This document shows, piece after piece, positions 61,418-64,000 of a DNA stretch of 64,000 nt. The stretch comes from Kribbella qitaiheensis (GTDB lineage: Bacteria; Actinomycetota; Actinomycetes; Propionibacteriales; Kribbellaceae). Both the position numbers and the translations under genes were made by a program. The notes beneath the pieces are model-generated. The model made no database searches and had not been told where the DNA came from. It saw only the letters and a program-made list of their open reading frames with translations. The DNA is taken from the NCBI RefSeq assembly GCF_014217565.1, contig NZ_CP043661.1, positions 1,984,001 to 2,048,000 of the forward strand, given 5' to 3'. Each line of letters begins with the position of its first letter. The stretch's first letter is position 1.

Positions 61418-61751
61418 GGTTTTGTCGACCCGCCCCTTGTCAGCGCTTCCGAGTGCCGCTACCGATCCAACCAGCGGCGGAAAATTACTTCCCGTGCCGC
61501 GCCGCGGATCGTGAGATCGATTCCGGCGCCGCAAGTCCATCATGCCGCAGGGCCGACCGGGAAGGGCGGGCGCCGGACCGGGCGCCACACTTCTTACAAA
61601 TCGTGAACTTAGCCCTGATTTCGTTATCTTGTCGTGATTGACGTGAGCTGACTCACTCGGCTTCACTCTACGGAACCGCTTCCGAAACCGGTTCCGAATC
61701 TGAGCGACATGGTTCGGAAACAAACCCCCAACCGCCCGAGGGGAGTTGACA
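61418..61751. other. Divergent regulatory region between ROK and LacI genes
   Basis: This 334-base gap has no gene. It holds a comparatively AT-rich stretch near 61590-61640, an inverted repeat GTGAG-CTGA-CTCAC (61643-61656) and the three AACCG-type operator halves at 61671-61720. Promoters in both directions are expected. Confidence 0.55.
61671..61719. promoter_or_regulatory. Probable autoregulatory operators of the LacI gene
   Basis: CGGAACCGCTTCCG (61671-61684), AACCGGTT (61686-61693) within GAAACCGGTTCCGAA, and a further GGTTCGGAAAC form three overlapping or adjacent near-palindromes with central CG, just upstream of the LacI gene. Confidence 0.5.
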
Positions 61752-62771
61752 GTGTCGATCACCATCGCCGATGTGGCCGCCCGCGCCGGGGTCAGCAAGA
61801 CCACCGTCTCGCGCGTCCTGAACGGCAAGGGCGAGCTCGACATGCGCACCGCGGAGCGGGTCCGCCAAGTGATCGCCGAGCTCGGCTACGTGCCCAGCGC
61901 CAGGGCAGTCGGCCTGGCCCGCGGCCGGACCCGGATCGTCGGGATGCTGGTCCCCTCGCTCACCTGGCCCTGGATGGGCGAGGTGCTGCAGGGCGCCGTG
62001 GACGTGGTCGAGTCCGAGGGCTACGGCCTGCTGCTGTTCACCTGTAACCGGGGTGAGGAATCCATGCAGCAGTTCGCCTCCCAGGTCTCGGCCCAGTCCT
62101 TCGACGGCCTGCTGGTGATCGAGCCGGAAGGCACGCTCGCCTACATCGAACAGCTACACTCCCGCGGCTTGCCCGTCGTCCTGATCGACGACCGGGCCAA
62201 GCAGCCCCTCTTCCCGTCCGTCGCCACCACCAACCGGGCCGGCGGTGAGTCCGCCGCCCAGCACCTGCTGGAACTCGGCCGCCGCCGGCCGCTGGTGATC
62301 ACCGGCGTGGGCTGGTTCGGCTGCACTCAGGACCGCTTGGACGGTTTCCGCGACACCTATGCGGCGGCCGGTATCGAGCTCGACCCACGGCTCGTCTTCG
62401 AAGGCGACTTCACCCATGACTGCGGGCGCGAAGCCGTCCAGCAGGCCCTCGACGCCGGGCTACGGTTCGACTCGATCTTCGCGCACAACGACCTGTCCGC
62501 CGGCGGCGCCATCCAGGCCGTCCGGGAGACCGGCTGGAATGTGCCGAACGACGTGTCGGTGGTCGGTTTCGACGACATCCCCTATGCCCAGCACACCGAA
62601 CCACCGCTGACCACGGTGCATCAGCCGATGCGCCAGATGGGGCAGACAGCGGCCCGGATGCTGATGGGCTACTTCGGCGGCCAGCCGCTGCCCGAGGAGC
62701 CCAAGGTGCTGCCCACGACGCTGATCGTCCGCAGCTCGACCGCTCCCGTCACCGCCCGTCAGCCGACGTAG
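61752..62771 (+). CDS. LacI family transcriptional regulator
   Basis: A 339-residue repressor. The HTH and hinge are [50 protein letters not shown] with the hinge helix at about 48-56, followed by a type 1 periplasmic-binding-like sugar domain (about 60-335) with GFDDIPYAQ. Start GTG 61752 has GAGGGGAG upstream; a TTG six bases earlier is also open. It probably represses the GH and oligosaccharide uptake genes through TGAGAGCGYTYTCA-like sites. Confidence 0.92.
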   Translation: MSITIADVAARAGVSKTTVSRVLNGKGELDMRTAERVRQVIAELGYVPSARAVGLARGRTRIVGMLVPSLTWPWMGEVLQGAVDVVESEGYGLLLFTCNRGEESMQQFASQVSAQSFDGLLVIEPEGTLAYIEQLHSRGLPVVLIDDRAKQPLFPSVATTNRAGGESAAQHLLELGRRRPLVITGVGWFGCTQDRLDGFRDTYAAAGIELDPRLVFEGDFTHDCGREAVQQALDAGLRFDSIFAHNDLSAGGAIQAVRETGWNVPNDVSVVGFDDIPYAQHTEPPLTTVHQPMRQMGQTAARMLMGYFGGQPLPEEPKVLPTTLIVRSSTAPVTARQPT

Positions 62772-62863
62772 GACCGAAGAACTCCGGCGGCGGGGTGGCT
62801 GCCCCCGCCTCGCCGCCGGTGAAAGACACCGATACCGATCTGTTAGCGCCGCCGATATATCCA

Positions 62864-62877
62864 TGAGAGCGCTTTCA
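62864..62877. promoter_or_regulatory. LacI-type operator before the family 5 binding-protein gene
   Basis: TGAGAGCGCTTTCA is a 14-bp near-palindrome with central CG, preceded by GATATAT which may be the -10 box. It is the same motif as in the GH16 promoter at 57162. Confidence 0.6.
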
Positions 62878-62966
62878 CGGCACGATGCGAAGGCCCCCCA
62901 GGCTCCACCCGACAGTCATCCGACCGTCAACCGCCAAAAACAGTTGGACGAACCACAGGAGGAACG

Positions 62967-64000
62967 ATGCGAGCTCGACGCTCAGTCGCGCTAGCCCTCA
63001 CGGGCGTGCTCGCGGCAGTCACACTGGCTGCCTGCAGTAACGGGGATGCGAAGAAGGACACCGCCGGCTCCAGCAGCGCGGTCACAGCCCTGAACGTGGG
63101 CATGCCGAACGGCCCGCAGACGGAGAACCACAACCCGTTCCTCGGATCCTCGTCGGGGGCCTCGCTGGGCTACCGCTGGATGATCTACGAGCCGCTGGTG
63201 ATGATCAACGCCATCAAGCCCGCCGAGAAGGGCAAGCCCTGGCTGGCCACGGAATGGGCCTGGTCGGAGAACTTCACCAAGCTCTCGCTCACCATCCGCG
63301 ACGGCGTCAAGTTCTCCGACGGCTCGCCGATGACCGCCGACGACGTGGCGTACTCGTTCCAGCTCCGCAAGGACAACGAGGGCCTGAACACCGACGCGAT
63401 CCCGTACGGGACCATCACGGCGACCGGTAACAAGGTCGACCTGACCTTCACCAAGTCGCAGTTCACCAACCAGAACAAGGTACTGACCGTCTTCGTGGTG
63501 CCGAAGGCGCAGTGGTCGACCTTCGCCGACCCGAGCAAGGACGTCGTCAAGAACCCGATCGGCACCGGCCCGTACAAGCTGAAGTCGTTCACCCCGCAGA
63601 CCACCACGCTGGAGGTCCGGGACTCGTACTGGCAGGACCTGCCGAAGATCAAGGAACTGCGGTACACGTCGTACAACGACAACAACGCGCAGACGACCGC
63701 GCTGGCCAACGGTTCGGCCGAGTGGAGCTTCGTCTTCGTCCCGAACTACAAGACCGTCTACGTCGACAAGGACCCGGACCACCACAAGCTCTGGTTCCCG
63801 GCGAACCTCGGCATCCACGGTCTGTGGATCAACACCACCAAGAAGCCCTTCGACAACCCGGCGCTGCGCCGCGCGATGGACAAGGTGATCAACCGCGACG
63901 ACATCTTCAACCAAGGTGAGGCCGGCTACTTCTACCCGAAGGTCGAGTCCGTCACCGGTATCCCGACCCCGGCCGGTGAGTCCTTCATCGCCCCGGAGTA
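62967..64000 (+). CDS. Family 5 ABC solute-binding lipoprotein, 3' partial
   Basis: The first 344 codons of an oligopeptide/oligosaccharide-type binding protein (SBP_bac_5). The lipobox LAACS follows [19 protein letters not shown]; then [28 protein letters not shown] and the family segment [19 protein letters not shown] are visible, as is [11 protein letters not shown] strong AGGAGGA site fixes the start. Family 5 proteins bind peptides, but in GH operons they often bind oligosaccharides; together with the LacI gene and operator, a beta-glucan oligosaccharide is likely. The gene runs off the right edge. Confidence 0.85.
   Translation, partial: MRARRSVALALTGVLAAVTLAACSNGDAKKDTAGSSSAVTALNVGMPNGPQTENHNPFLGSSSGASLGYRWMIYEPLVMINAIKPAEKGKPWLATEWAWSENFTKLSLTIRDGVKFSDGSPMTADDVAYSFQLRKDNEGLNTDAIPYGTITATGNKVDLTFTKSQFTNQNKVLTVFVVPKAQWSTFADPSKDVVKNPIGTGPYKLKSFTPQTTTLEVRDSYWQDLPKIKELRYTSYNDNNAQTTALANGSAEWSFVFVPNYKTVYVDKDPDHHKLWFPANLGIHGLWINTTKKPFDNPALRRAMDKVINRDDIFNQGEAGYFYPKVESVTGIPTPAGESFIAPE

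Noticed and set aside
60170..61849. A 559-residue ROK protein with a long N-terminal extension
   Set aside because: The extension runs through the divergent promoter region and into the LacI gene; the HTH begins right after the start at 61417.
1..64000. tRNA, rRNA, integrase, transposase or prophage genes
   Set aside because: None were recognised on either strand by reading; a dedicated tRNA search was not possible here.

Overview
The window is 64 kb of high-GC DNA with frequent GTG starts, many ATGA/TGATG gene overlaps, leaderless-looking promoters and long actinomycete-type regulators. The gene content (secreted glycoside hydrolases with ricin-type lectin modules, LuxR/NarL, TetR, MerR, ROK and LacI regulators, S8 and M16 peptidases) suggests a soil actinomycete of the Kribbella/Nocardioidaceae kind. 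That assignment is inference from style and content; there is no rRNA or other marker gene to prove it.

Layout. 0-7.3 kb: end of a secreted repeat protein, an archaeal-type aspartyl-tRNA synthetase behind a well-formed translational T-box riboswitch, then a four-gene minus-strand cluster of exported surface proteins, two with SipW/TasA-type signal peptides. 7.5-17.9 kb: housekeeping and metabolism (M20 deacylase, LuxR-type ATPase regulator, a coupled pair of alpha/beta hydrolases, FrnE-like DsbA, DoxX, aroA-rsgA, hisN). 18-31 kb: isochorismatase, MFS exporter, CBS protein, S8 protease, NarL-type two-component system, an M16 peptidase pair, small membrane proteins, and a repeat-expanded zeta-toxin-like pair. 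31-38 kb: TipA-type MerR plus VOC, a sugar ABC importer, and a TetR-controlled membrane protein. 38.3-46.5 kb: a compact operon (MFS, radical SAM, carrier protein, ATP-grasp, Gfo/Idh oxidoreductase, APH-like kinase, GT-B-like protein, stand-alone condensation enzyme) that looks like an undescribed natural-product pathway. 47-53.6 kb: MacB-type ABC exporter, a truncated FMN reductase, ArsR, AlkZ-like, VOC and MerR genes. 53.7-64 kb: a beta-glucan/chitin utilisation region (GH18, GH30, GH16, GH1, ROK, LacI, family 5 solute-binding protein) with LacI-type operators.

Two cross-cutting observations. First, six genes are each broken by one extra base, and in every case removing one base from a GGGCC/GGCCC pentamer restores the frame; this points to a systematic sequence artefact or a site-specific slippage hotspot. 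Second, the long noncoding gaps hold several unrelated repeat families: a 52-bp element with 8-bp inverted ends and an exact 36-nt centre, a 20-bp tandem array, a triple 61-bp repeat that cuts the start of the FMN reductase, and a short hairpin family around GCGACGYAGGAG. No rRNA, tRNA, CRISPR array, integrase or transposase was seen.
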